64,000 nt of DNA from Methylophaga sp. OBS3 (GTDB lineage Bacteria; Pseudomonadota; Gammaproteobacteria; Nitrosococcales; Methylophagaceae), in NCBI RefSeq assembly GCF_026319325.1, contig NZ_JAPDMU010000002.1, positions 372,001-436,000 of the forward strand. Direction: 5' to 3'. Shown here piece after piece: positions 57,210 to 64,000 of the stretch; position 1 is the first letter of the stretch; each line of letters starts with the position of its first letter. The position numbers and the translations under genes are program-made. The notes under the pieces were generated by a model. It was not told the DNA's origin. It was given only the letters and a program-made list of their open reading frames with translations, and made no database searches.

Positions 57210-57743
57210 GTGATTTCAGGTAATATATTTCTAGTTGGACCAATGGGGGCGGGTAAGTCCACAATTGGTCGGCAACTCGCCAAAAAACTAAAGCGCCGTT
57301 TTTGGGACAGTGACCGTGAAATTGAGCAGCGTACAGGTGTATCAATTTCTTGGATTTTTGAGCGAGAAGGTGAAGCTGGTTTTCGTGATCGAGAGCAAAA
57401 AATGATCGACGAATTAACCGACCTTAAAAATGTGGTGGTTGCGACCGGTGGTGGTGCAATTTTGGCAGAAAAAAATCGTCAAAATTTAGCAGACCGAGGT
57501 ACGGTGATATATCTCGCAGCAACAGCAGAACAACTTTATCGCCGAATGGCTCGCGATAAAAGCCGGCCGTTATTACAAACTGGCGATAAACGACAACAAA
57601 TTAAACAGTTATTAGCTCAGCGGGATCCGTTGTATAGGGAAATTGCCGACATTACGATCCCAACCGGTGAGCATTCTGTTCAACGCACGGTAAGTGAAGT
57701 TATTCGACAATTAGAAAAAGTGAATAAAGAACAATCAACATGA
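57210..57743 (+). CDS. aroK: Shikimate kinase I
   Basis: Phosphorylates shikimate at O3 using ATP. 177 residues from the chosen GTG, which fits the family N-terminus ([16 protein letters not shown]). The frame is open up to a TTG at 57177, but that lies in the tail of the terminator hairpin. Walker [13 protein letters not shown], shikimate-site [11 protein letters not shown] and ATGGGAIL, and the LID arginine in DKSRPLL are present. The exact start is uncertain. Overlaps aroB by four bases. Confidence 0.93.
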   Translation: MISGNIFLVGPMGAGKSTIGRQLAKKLKRRFWDSDREIEQRTGVSISWIFEREGEAGFRDREQKMIDELTDLKNVVVATGGGAILAEKNRQNLADRGTVIYLAATAEQLYRRMARDKSRPLLQTGDKRQQIKQLLAQRDPLYREIADITIPTGEHSVQRTVSEVIRQLEKVNKEQST

Positions 57744-58819
57744 TGAAAACGTTACAAGTTGCACTCGGTAAGCGCAGTTATCCGATTTATATTGGTGAGC
57801 AGCTTCTGACACAAACAGAATTGTTTGCAGCTCATATTAAAGGCAAAGAAGTACTGATTGTTACCAATGACACAGTTGCACCACTATATTTGGATACGGT
57901 CAAAGAAACGTTAGCGAATTATCGTGTTGAAACCGTTATCCTGCCTGATGGTGAGCAATATAAAACATTTGAAGTTTTACAGGCTGTTTTTGATGGACTG
58001 CTAAAAGCCAGAATGTCACGTCAAACTACTATCATAGCTTTAGGTGGTGGCGTAATTGGTGATATGGCTGGCTTTGCTGCAGCATGTTATCAACGTGGTG
58101 TGCCATTCATCCAAGTGCCAACCACTTTACTGTCTCAAGTGGATTCCTCTGTCGGTGGTAAAACAGCAGTAAATCATCCTCTTGGCAAAAACATGATTGG
58201 TGCTTTTTACCAGCCACAATGTGTTTTTGCGGATATTGATACGCTAAATACGTTAGATGATCGTCAATTGTCTGCTGGGTTGGCTGAGGTCATCAAATAT
58301 GGCCTGATTAATGATGCCGATTTTTTTGATTGGCTTGAGGCCAACATGGCAGGTCTCGTTGCACGCCAACCTGAATTATTAACGCAAGCAATTGCACGTT
58401 CTTGCCAAGATAAAGCCGATACCGTTGCTGCGGATGAACGTGAGCAAGGCGTTCGGGCTCTACTGAATTTAGGACATACCTTTGGTCATGCAATCGAAAC
58501 AGGCTGTGGCTATGGTGTTGTGCTCCATGGGGAGGCTATTGCGATTGGTATGGTCATGGCGGCTGATTTATCGCAGCGTTTAGGTTGGATACAAACCGCT
58601 GAAGTAGAACGTATTAAGTCAGTATTACAAGCTGCTGGATTGCCAATAACAGTACCTGAAGAAATGACGACAGGTCGTTTTATGGATTTGATGGCCGTGG
58701 ACAAGAAAGTCCAAGATGGCGCTATACGCTTAATTCTGATGCGGGGCATTGGTCAGTCAGTTATCAGTGATGATTATGCGCCAGAACATTTAGCGGCTAC
58801 TTTGGACGCATTCTGCTAA
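57740..58819 (+). CDS. aroB: 3-dehydroquinate synthase
   Basis: Second step of the shikimate pathway (DAHP to 3-dehydroquinate), using NAD and a divalent metal. 359 residues, usual length. NAD-binding LPDGEQYKT and [15 protein letters not shown], substrate site [15 protein letters not shown], and metal ligands Glu in GLAEVIKYG and His in [10 protein letters not shown] are all seen. The first of two tandem ATGs overlaps aroK; damX follows after ten bases. Confidence 0.96.
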   Translation: MMKTLQVALGKRSYPIYIGEQLLTQTELFAAHIKGKEVLIVTNDTVAPLYLDTVKETLANYRVETVILPDGEQYKTFEVLQAVFDGLLKARMSRQTTIIALGGGVIGDMAGFAAACYQRGVPFIQVPTTLLSQVDSSVGGKTAVNHPLGKNMIGAFYQPQCVFADIDTLNTLDDRQLSAGLAEVIKYGLINDADFFDWLEANMAGLVARQPELLTQAIARSCQDKADTVAADEREQGVRALLNLGHTFGHAIETGCGYGVVLHGEAIAIGMVMAADLSQRLGWIQTAEVERIKSVLQAAGLPITVPEEMTTGRFMDLMAVDKKVQDGAIRLILMRGIGQSVISDDYAPEHLAATLDAFC

Positions 58820-58829
58820 GGATTAGTTT

Positions 58830-60428
58830 ATGACGGAAATGCATGCTACTGCGGAGCCCGCTTATCTAGACCGTCTTGCATTGCATAGTAATCCGTTTAG
58901 CCGGCAAAACCTGCCTGGAAGCTTTTTTGCTGGCAGACAAGTGAGTCAGCGACTTAATTTAATCTTACATTTGCTTCGTAGTAGCAGTCAGATCTGTCTA
59001 CTACATGCCGCCGATGGTTTGGGTAAGTCTTCTTTATTGCGCGCTGTCCAACAACGAGCTGGTGAGGATTTACGTTTTTGCTTATTAACTGCTGGTGAAA
59101 ATATCAGCCTCGCCACAATTACACAGCAGTGTTTACAAGCTTTTGGTAGCACTGGTGATACGCAACTTGGTGGCGATCAGCAACAGTTACTTCGGCAGCG
59201 TCTGCAACAGTTATCGCAAATTCAGATAACACCAGTTTTGTTACTTGATGATGCTGACAAATTAGATAGCAGCATTCAGCAACAATTAGCGACTTGGTTG
59301 CATTGGCAGCATGAAGGCCAATATTTGTTAAAGGCCGTTGTTGCGACGAATAACATCACAGCAATTCAAAACATTCGAAACGACCGCTTCCAAGAACTGG
59401 AGTTGTTGCCAGTCGCAACGGATGAAATCCCTGCTTATTTATTACAAAGACTGCAAGCCGCAGGCTGGCAGGATGATCTGCCATTTACGGATAAACAACT
59501 ACAACGCATTCAAAAGCGAAGTAATGGTATTCCATCAGAAATAAATCATCAGGCTCATCAGCAACTTCTTGGCGTGAACCGAAGTTGGCAGCTACCTGCT
59601 TTACCTTCATGGCGAATGCCTAAGTGGATTAAATGGTTACCTATGTTGCCGGTAGCCATTGCCTTATTACTGTTATTAATTTTCCAGAAAAATATCAATG
59701 AATGGCTTGGGCAAAGTCAGCCAACGGACAATGATGTTGAGGAAATTATCGAGGCACCTGAGTTGCCAATGGTGGTAATTGATGAAGATACTGTGCTCAC
59801 AAATGCAGAGGCTGAAAAGCAAAATTTAATTGAGTTACTGGAAGAGCTGGAAGAGACACAAAGTGTCGAATCACCATCAATAGGTGAGCCATTCATTACT
59901 GAGCAGATAAGTACGGTTGAGCAAGCTAGTGATTCATCAGATACACAAAATGTGGTGGAAGAGGAATCGGTTGTCATCCCTCCTTTTACGCCTGTAGATG
60001 AGATGCCTACGCAAACTACTGAAGCTTTGCGCGATACCGAAGTAGAAAAAATTGAGACAATTGTTGAAGTAAAAACGCCGGAAGCCAAACAATCTGAGCA
60101 GCCTAAGTCAGTGAATAAGGTTCACGGCGCAGACTGGATCATGGAGCAACCAAAGACAGCGTTTACGTTTCAGCTAATGGGCAGCTGGGACAGAAGTGAA
60201 ATTGACGACTACATTAAAAAGTACCAGTTAACTGGTAATGTCGCGGTATTTGCCAGCATGCGTAATAACCAAGTGTGGTATGCGTTAATTTACGGGGTTT
60301 ACAACAGCAAAAATGCTGCTGTCCAAGCAAGTGCCAAATGGCCTAAACCTTTAAATGGTGTATCGAGCTGGCTGCGTCGATTTGATGGGGTCCAGACGCA
60401 GATCAGAGATAAGGCGCCAGACGCATAA
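58830..60428 (+). CDS. damX: DamX-like protein (AAA domain and SPOR domain)
   Basis: Cell-division protein that binds septal peptidoglycan through its C-terminal SPOR domain. 532 residues. The N-terminal AAA-type ATPase domain (about 15-250) has Walker A AADGLGKSS and Walker B VLLLDDADK. One helix lies at about 268-288. A long acidic linker (about 290-435, mostly Glu, Val, Thr and Ser) precedes the SPOR domain (about 445-525, FTFQLMGSWDRSEIDDYIKK). Place behind aroKB as in other gammaproteobacteria. The last 26 bases overlap the end of the convergent decarboxylase gene. Confidence 0.88.
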   Translation: MTEMHATAEPAYLDRLALHSNPFSRQNLPGSFFAGRQVSQRLNLILHLLRSSSQICLLHAADGLGKSSLLRAVQQRAGEDLRFCLLTAGENISLATITQQCLQAFGSTGDTQLGGDQQQLLRQRLQQLSQIQITPVLLLDDADKLDSSIQQQLATWLHWQHEGQYLLKAVVATNNITAIQNIRNDRFQELELLPVATDEIPAYLLQRLQAAGWQDDLPFTDKQLQRIQKRSNGIPSEINHQAHQQLLGVNRSWQLPALPSWRMPKWIKWLPMLPVAIALLLLLIFQKNINEWLGQSQPTDNDVEEIIEAPELPMVVIDEDTVLTNAEAEKQNLIELLEELEETQSVESPSIGEPFITEQISTVEQASDSSDTQNVVEEESVVIPPFTPVDEMPTQTTEALRDTEVEKIETIVEVKTPEAKQSEQPKSVNKVHGADWIMEQPKTAFTFQLMGSWDRSEIDDYIKKYQLTGNVAVFASMRNNQVWYALIYGVYNSKNAAVQASAKWPKPLNGVSSWLRRFDGVQTQIRDKAPDA

Positions 60429-61530
60429 AGACATCTTCTGCGCGAGCATGACGATCGGCAAAAACGATACGATAATAAGGCTGTTTATTGAGTGTTGTTT
60501 GTGACAGAACTTGCTCATCAATAGGCGGTTGTAAATTCTTGTTATGCTGAAAGCAGATGATGCCGGTTTCACCATAAATAAGATGACCAACTTTGCCTTG
60601 CAATAAGGCCATAAGCTGCTGAGACTCTTCAATTTTTCGTTTAAGATCTATTTTTATCTCGCACAACCCATGATGCTGCAGCGTCAGCCATAGCGATAAA
60701 AAATACTCTCCGCCCCTTGAGCCAATCAGACGCGTATCAGGTGCTTCTGATAAATACTCTGCATTGCTTGTGACTTTGGCTAGCGGCTGTTTATAAAACA
60801 ATAAACCACAGGGTCTTGGCTGACCGAGGGATTTATGTGGATCAAAACATAGTGAGTCAGCATAAAGACCAGCATCACTGATAGCGGTAACGTCTAATAA
60901 AGCCATAAAACCGCCCCAAGCCGCATCAATGTGAAACCAACATTGATATTGTTTGGCTATCTCAGCAATGTTAACTAACGGATCAATATGGCCACCACTC
61001 GTGCTGCCAGCATTAGCGATAATCGCAAGGGGTTTTTCAGCCTCGCAAGCCTGCTGAAGAGCTTGAAGGTCTATTCTGTAATCACTATCAGTCGGAATTT
61101 GAATTAACGATAAGCCTAAAAATAGGCAGGCCTTATTAATCGAATAATGACAGCTATCACTGACATAAACAGTATTTAGGTTGGGGTAACGTGCCTTGGC
61201 TTTAGCTAACGCCTCCAAGTTACCCATACTGCCACCTGTAGTGAAATGGCCAAAAGGAAACGAAAAAAGCGCAGCCATTTCAGCAAGCGTATCCGCTTCA
61301 ACTTGCCGTAGCGTTGGAAAATTGGCGGCTGATAATAAATTTCCTTGATGCAATGTTGCTAAAACCTGGCCTGCCAACGCTGCTGGATAAAGACTACCGC
61401 TCATATGCGCAGTTTGGGTAAAGGGCTTTTGGACAGTCTCATCAATAAGCTGTTGGCATAGTGACTTGGTTTCACCATTTAAAACCAAGCCAAGCTCATC
61501 AACTAATCCATCAAAAAACGTTTTGGTCAT
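60403..61530 (-). CDS. Group II PLP-dependent decarboxylase, MfnA-like (putative tyrosine decarboxylase)
   Basis: 375-residue pyridoxal-phosphate decarboxylase. The fold-type I motifs are clear: TGGSMGNLEAL binds the cofactor phosphate, HIDAAWGGF holds the PLP-contacting Asp, and DPHKSLGQPRPCGLL carries the Schiff-base lysine. Relatives decarboxylate tyrosine, aspartate, glutamate or diaminobutyrate. I prefer an MfnA-like role (tyrosine to tyramine, first step of methanofuran synthesis) because the next gene upstream is MfnE-like and the pair overlaps by four bases. Substrate is inferred from context, not from residues. Its end overlaps damX tail to tail by 26 bases. Confidence 0.75.
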   Translation of the reverse strand: MTKTFFDGLVDELGLVLNGETKSLCQQLIDETVQKPFTQTAHMSGSLYPAALAGQVLATLHQGNLLSAANFPTLRQVEADTLAEMAALFSFPFGHFTTGGSMGNLEALAKAKARYPNLNTVYVSDSCHYSINKACLFLGLSLIQIPTDSDYRIDLQALQQACEAEKPLAIIANAGSTSGGHIDPLVNIAEIAKQYQCWFHIDAAWGGFMALLDVTAISDAGLYADSLCFDPHKSLGQPRPCGLLFYKQPLAKVTSNAEYLSEAPDTRLIGSRGGEYFLSLWLTLQHHGLCEIKIDLKRKIEESQQLMALLQGKVGHLIYGETGIICFQHNKNLQPPIDEQVLSQTTLNKQPYYRIVFADRHARAEDVFMRLAPYL

Positions 61531-62099
61531 GTTAAACGCAGGTTTGAGCTGAGGCTGCTATTGAGGTTTGACTCTTGAACAATGTAGCAGGGGAGCGGAT
61601 ATTGATGGTATAGCGTTGAGAAGTGCCTATCTAACACACCCGTTTTTGTTAACGTTTTGATGTCATAGTCATAAAGATCACAGCTTTTAACAATAATCAG
61701 CTGCTCAGCCTGATGTTGCTGAGCTAACCAAAGCGCAATGCTATCGGAAGTCACTGCCCAAGAGCAGGGTAAGTCCGTTTCCATCATAGCCTTGTCATCA
61801 GGGAGCCAAATATACAGCCCTGTTTTGGGGAGCGTTGATAGATGATGGACGGCTGTTGCTTCTGGCTGCATATCAAGCAACAGTAAAGCAAATTGTTTCA
61901 TGGCAATGATGGCCATTTGATGTGCGGAAGTGTCTGATAGCTGGTGATCTTGCTGGGCCTCACGAACACAATCCGCAAATGGACCGCCACCTGCAACAAC
62001 CAAAATTGATGATGTTTTTGCTTCGTTTTGCAGCTTGTGTAACCAGCTTTTTAAGCGAGGTTGATGATATAAGCTGCCACCTAGCTTGACGACATTCAT
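61527..62099 (-). CDS. Amino acid kinase family protein, MfnE-like
   Basis: 190-residue small kinase. The N-terminus MNVVKLGGSL is the phosphate-binding loop of the amino acid kinase fold, followed by VVAGGGPFADCVRE. Later come WAVTSDSIALWLAQ and LIIVKSCDLYD. Archaeal MfnE, which phosphorylates an aminomethylfuran intermediate of methanofuran, is of this fold and has, as recalled, these features. The methylotroph homologue is often annotated only as a uridylate or delta-1-pyrroline kinase. It overlaps pabB and the decarboxylase gene by four bases each, so all are made together. Confidence 0.72.
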   Translation of the reverse strand: MNVVKLGGSLYHQPRLKSWLHKLQNEAKTSSILVVAGGGPFADCVREAQQDHQLSDTSAHQMAIIAMKQFALLLLDMQPEATAVHHLSTLPKTGLYIWLPDDKAMMETDLPCSWAVTSDSIALWLAQQHQAEQLIIVKSCDLYDYDIKTLTKTGVLDRHFSTLYHQYPLPCYIVQESNLNSSLSSNLRLT

Positions 62100-63481
62100 T
62101 GTTGGCGCAGTTGCTCGACAAGATGCAACATCGCTGCGGCTTTATCCAATACTTCCTGATGTTCGTCTGCACAATCTGAGTCAGCAACAATGCCGCCACC
62201 TGCCCAAAATCTGAGTCGGTTATGGTTATAGACCAATGTACGGATAGTAATGTTACTGTCCATATTGCCGTCAAAACCAATGTAGGCAATGCTGCCACAA
62301 TAAACGCCGCGCCGGTGTGGCTCGAGTTCTTCGATAATTTCCATAGCACGTAATTTCGGTGCACCGGTAATAGAGCCACCAGGGAAGCACGCACGAAGTA
62401 GTGATACAGGACTTTGATCCGCTGCTAAGGTTCCTGTGATGGTACTCACCAAGTGATGCACTGTAGCGAAAGACTCTAAGGCAAATGCTTTTGGTACTTT
62501 GATGCTGCCTGGTACGCAAACTTTGCCCAAATCGTTGCGAAGTAAATCCACGATCATCAGATTTTCAGCGCGGTCTTTGAGGCTAGTTAAAAGCTCATCG
62601 GCATTTTGTTTATCTTTCGCCGGGTTATTTAGCGCTCGTGGACGCGTACCTTTAATCGGTTTGGTCTCAATTTTACCATTGCGAACTGATAACAGTCTTT
62701 CTGGTGATGAACTGAGCACACAGGCTTTTGGCGTATCCAGAAATGCCGAGAACGGCGCAGCATTATGTTTTCTAAGTAACTTATAAGCTGCCCAAGGGTC
62801 ACCATCAGCAGCTATTTCAAATCGTTTGGCAAGGTTTACCTGATAACAGTCACCTTCAAGAATGTAGTCTTGAATACGCTGAAAAGCTTTAGCATAGGTC
62901 GACTCATCCATATTGGTATTAAGCTGACCTGACACTTTAAATTGACTATTTAATGGCGTGAGATTCTCAAAGCGCTTCACCAACAACGACAATAACGTTT
63001 CACTGTAGGGATCAAAGTTATGACAGACCAAGATACAGCTTTTGGTTTGATGATCGATGAGAAGCGCCCAATCATAAATACCGACAGCCATCTCCGGTAA
63101 ATGCTCAACATCTTCAGCCTTTATCGGTAAAGACTCAATGACACGGCCTAAGTCATAGGCAAAGTAACCAATCGCACCACCAGTAAAAGGAAAGTCAGCA
63201 CTGGCCGTTGGAAAGCGGGCTAATTGTGTTTGTAGTAGGTGGAACGGATCTTCGTGGTGGCTTTCAGATGTCTTATCGCGGAACTGAATATGTGTTTTAT
63301 CTCCCGAAGTTTCTAGGGTGATAAATGGGTCAGCTGTAATAATATCGAAGCGGCCAATATCATCAGCCATACCCGCACTATCAAGCATTACTGGCCAAGG
63401 GAGATCGCGGATCTGCTCAAAATAAATTGCACCATCGGCATGGTAGGGCAAGTTGATATGGCGCAGGCTAGATTCAGTCAT
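62096..63481 (-). CDS. pabB: Aminodeoxychorismate synthase component I
   Basis: Makes 4-amino-4-deoxychorismate from chorismate, the precursor of p-aminobenzoate. 461 residues. The chorismate-binding domain has ETKPIKGTRPRA, where the Lys in PIKGT marks PabB; anthranilate synthases have PIAGT. Further conserved stretches are NLMIVDLLRNDLGKVC, FPGGSITGAPK and YCGSIAYIG. p-Aminobenzoate serves folate and, in C1-users, H4MPT. The pabA partner is not in the window. It lies between an MfnF-like gene and an MfnE-like gene. Confidence 0.93.
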   Translation of the reverse strand: MTESSLRHINLPYHADGAIYFEQIRDLPWPVMLDSAGMADDIGRFDIITADPFITLETSGDKTHIQFRDKTSESHHEDPFHLLQTQLARFPTASADFPFTGGAIGYFAYDLGRVIESLPIKAEDVEHLPEMAVGIYDWALLIDHQTKSCILVCHNFDPYSETLLSLLVKRFENLTPLNSQFKVSGQLNTNMDESTYAKAFQRIQDYILEGDCYQVNLAKRFEIAADGDPWAAYKLLRKHNAAPFSAFLDTPKACVLSSSPERLLSVRNGKIETKPIKGTRPRALNNPAKDKQNADELLTSLKDRAENLMIVDLLRNDLGKVCVPGSIKVPKAFALESFATVHHLVSTITGTLAADQSPVSLLRACFPGGSITGAPKLRAMEIIEELEPHRRGVYCGSIAYIGFDGNMDSNITIRTLVYNHNRLRFWAGGGIVADSDCADEHQEVLDKAAAMLHLVEQLRQQ

Positions 63482-63490
63482 TCGACTATT

Positions 63491-64000
63491 TTACGTGAAC
63501 TGTCGCCAGCCAAGAAGCGCTAATGCAGTAGCTGGCGCACCAATGGTCGCTTGCGCATTTAATTGTAAATCCGCCATATCGAGATAAGGTCTATTTAATT
63601 TCTGAGCAAGCGTTAAAGCCAGAAAACGACCAACCCCCGCACCGATGACAGGGGCTTCTGGCATAAGCTTGTGTGTTTCAATAACTTGTTGGCAGGCTTG
63701 CAGCAGTTGTTGTATTTGTTGCTGCCCATACCACTCAGCCAATTCTTGCCAAGTTTCTTTCGAATAGTTTTCAGCGTCACTACCCACCATTCTTGCCAGT
63801 CGCTGTTGGCAGTGTTGTGCTTGCCATGACTGTCCATCAGCACTGCTATCAGCAATATCGACTGGTAACATATTTTGTAATCGCCAAACATCGGCTGTGG
63901 TAGCGAAAACTTCATTAGCTACTCGCTGATGAAGTCCTGAAAATGGTACATCCTGCGCTAATGCCATTAATGGTGTTCGAATCACGCCGTTATAAACCAG
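63491..64000 (-). CDS. H4MPT-linked C1 transfer pathway protein, MfnF-like (5' part outside the window)
   Basis: C-terminal 169 residues of a protein that continues past the right edge; the frame is open to the last base. The fragment contains VYNGVIRTPLMALA at its start and ends in VIGAGVGRFLALTLAQ and TIGAPATALALLGWR. These are, as recalled, marks of the TIGR03123 family (probable H4MPT-linked C1 transfer pathway protein, hydantoinase/acetate kinase fold), whose archaeal member MfnF joins the furan and tyramine parts of methanofuran. Nine bases separate it from pabB. Family assignment is from pattern memory and should be checked. Confidence 0.7.
   Translation of the reverse strand: MVYNGVIRTPLMALAQDVPFSGLHQRVANEVFATTADVWRLQNMLPVDIADSSADGQSWQAQHCQQRLARMVGSDAENYSKETWQELAEWYGQQQIQQLLQACQQVIETHKLMPEAPVIGAGVGRFLALTLAQKLNRPYLDMADLQLNAQATIGAPATALALLGWRQFT

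Noticed and set aside
62096-63481. Anthranilate synthase component I (TrpE) instead of PabB
   Set aside because: The PIKGT motif with lysine is the PabB signature; TrpE has PIAGT.
1-64000. CRISPR array, insertion sequence, prophage or integron
   Set aside because: No regularly spaced repeats, transposase, integrase or terminal inverted repeats were noticed.

Overview
The window looks like a chromosomal segment of a gammaproteobacterium. It carries core blocks in arrangements familiar from that class: aroQ-accB-accC with prmA-dusB-fis-purH, miaB-ybeZ-ybeY-ybeX-lnt, pilMNOPQ-aroK-aroB-damX, phoBR followed by pstSCAB-phoU-ppx, and argC beside a bactofilin gene and erpA. A tight operon at the right edge (an MfnF-like protein, PabB, an MfnE-like kinase and an MfnA-like decarboxylase) is the kind of gene set found in bacteria that oxidise formaldehyde with tetrahydromethanopterin (H4MPT) and a methanofuran-type cofactor. 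A methylotroph such as Methylophaga or a relative is therefore my best guess. That is an inference from gene content, not a database match.

Layout. 1-2400: tetR-acrA-acrB type RND efflux operon on the minus strand (acrB cut by the edge), with a perfect 18-bp operator. 2423-6371: DUF2254 protein, erpA, bactofilin, DUF6776 protein and argC. 6449-14632: long minus-strand housekeeping run aroQ-accB-accC-prmA-dusB-fis-purH, ending in a class I adenylate cyclase homologue whose catalytic residues are all replaced. 14768-16606: dsbD. 16745-30279: plus-strand phosphate region with a Pit transporter, an ArsJ-like exporter, phoBR, pstSCAB, phoU and ppx; Pho boxes stand before phoB and pstS. 30322-34391: TonB-dependent receptor of the copper (OprC) type, diverging from a His-tailed TauE/SafE-like membrane protein and an AAA+/Fis regulator without a GAFTGA loop. 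34461-40417: thyA, cytochrome b, radC, small envelope proteins and ycaO. 40529-49570: miaB to lnt, trkH, a methyltransferase, rpmE and an M48 peptidase. 49571-60428: mrcA facing pilMNOPQ-aroKB-damX. 60403-64000: the putative methylofuran/H4MPT cofactor operon.

How the parts work together. PhoR/PhoB should sense phosphate limitation and induce pstSCAB-phoU through an array of half-sites in 11-bp register. Pit gives constitutive, arsenate-permeable uptake, and the ArsJ-like exporter next to it may deal with arsenate. The pil operon builds the alignment and secretin part of type IV pili. DsbD, Lnt, MrcA, DamX, M48 and the small lipoproteins serve the envelope. I saw no tRNA, rRNA, CRISPR array, insertion sequence or prophage. 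Most of the window is dense ordinary chromosome; the points of novelty are the dead adenylate cyclase homologue, the cofactor operon, the copper module with its atypical regulator, and the phosphate/arsenate arrangement.
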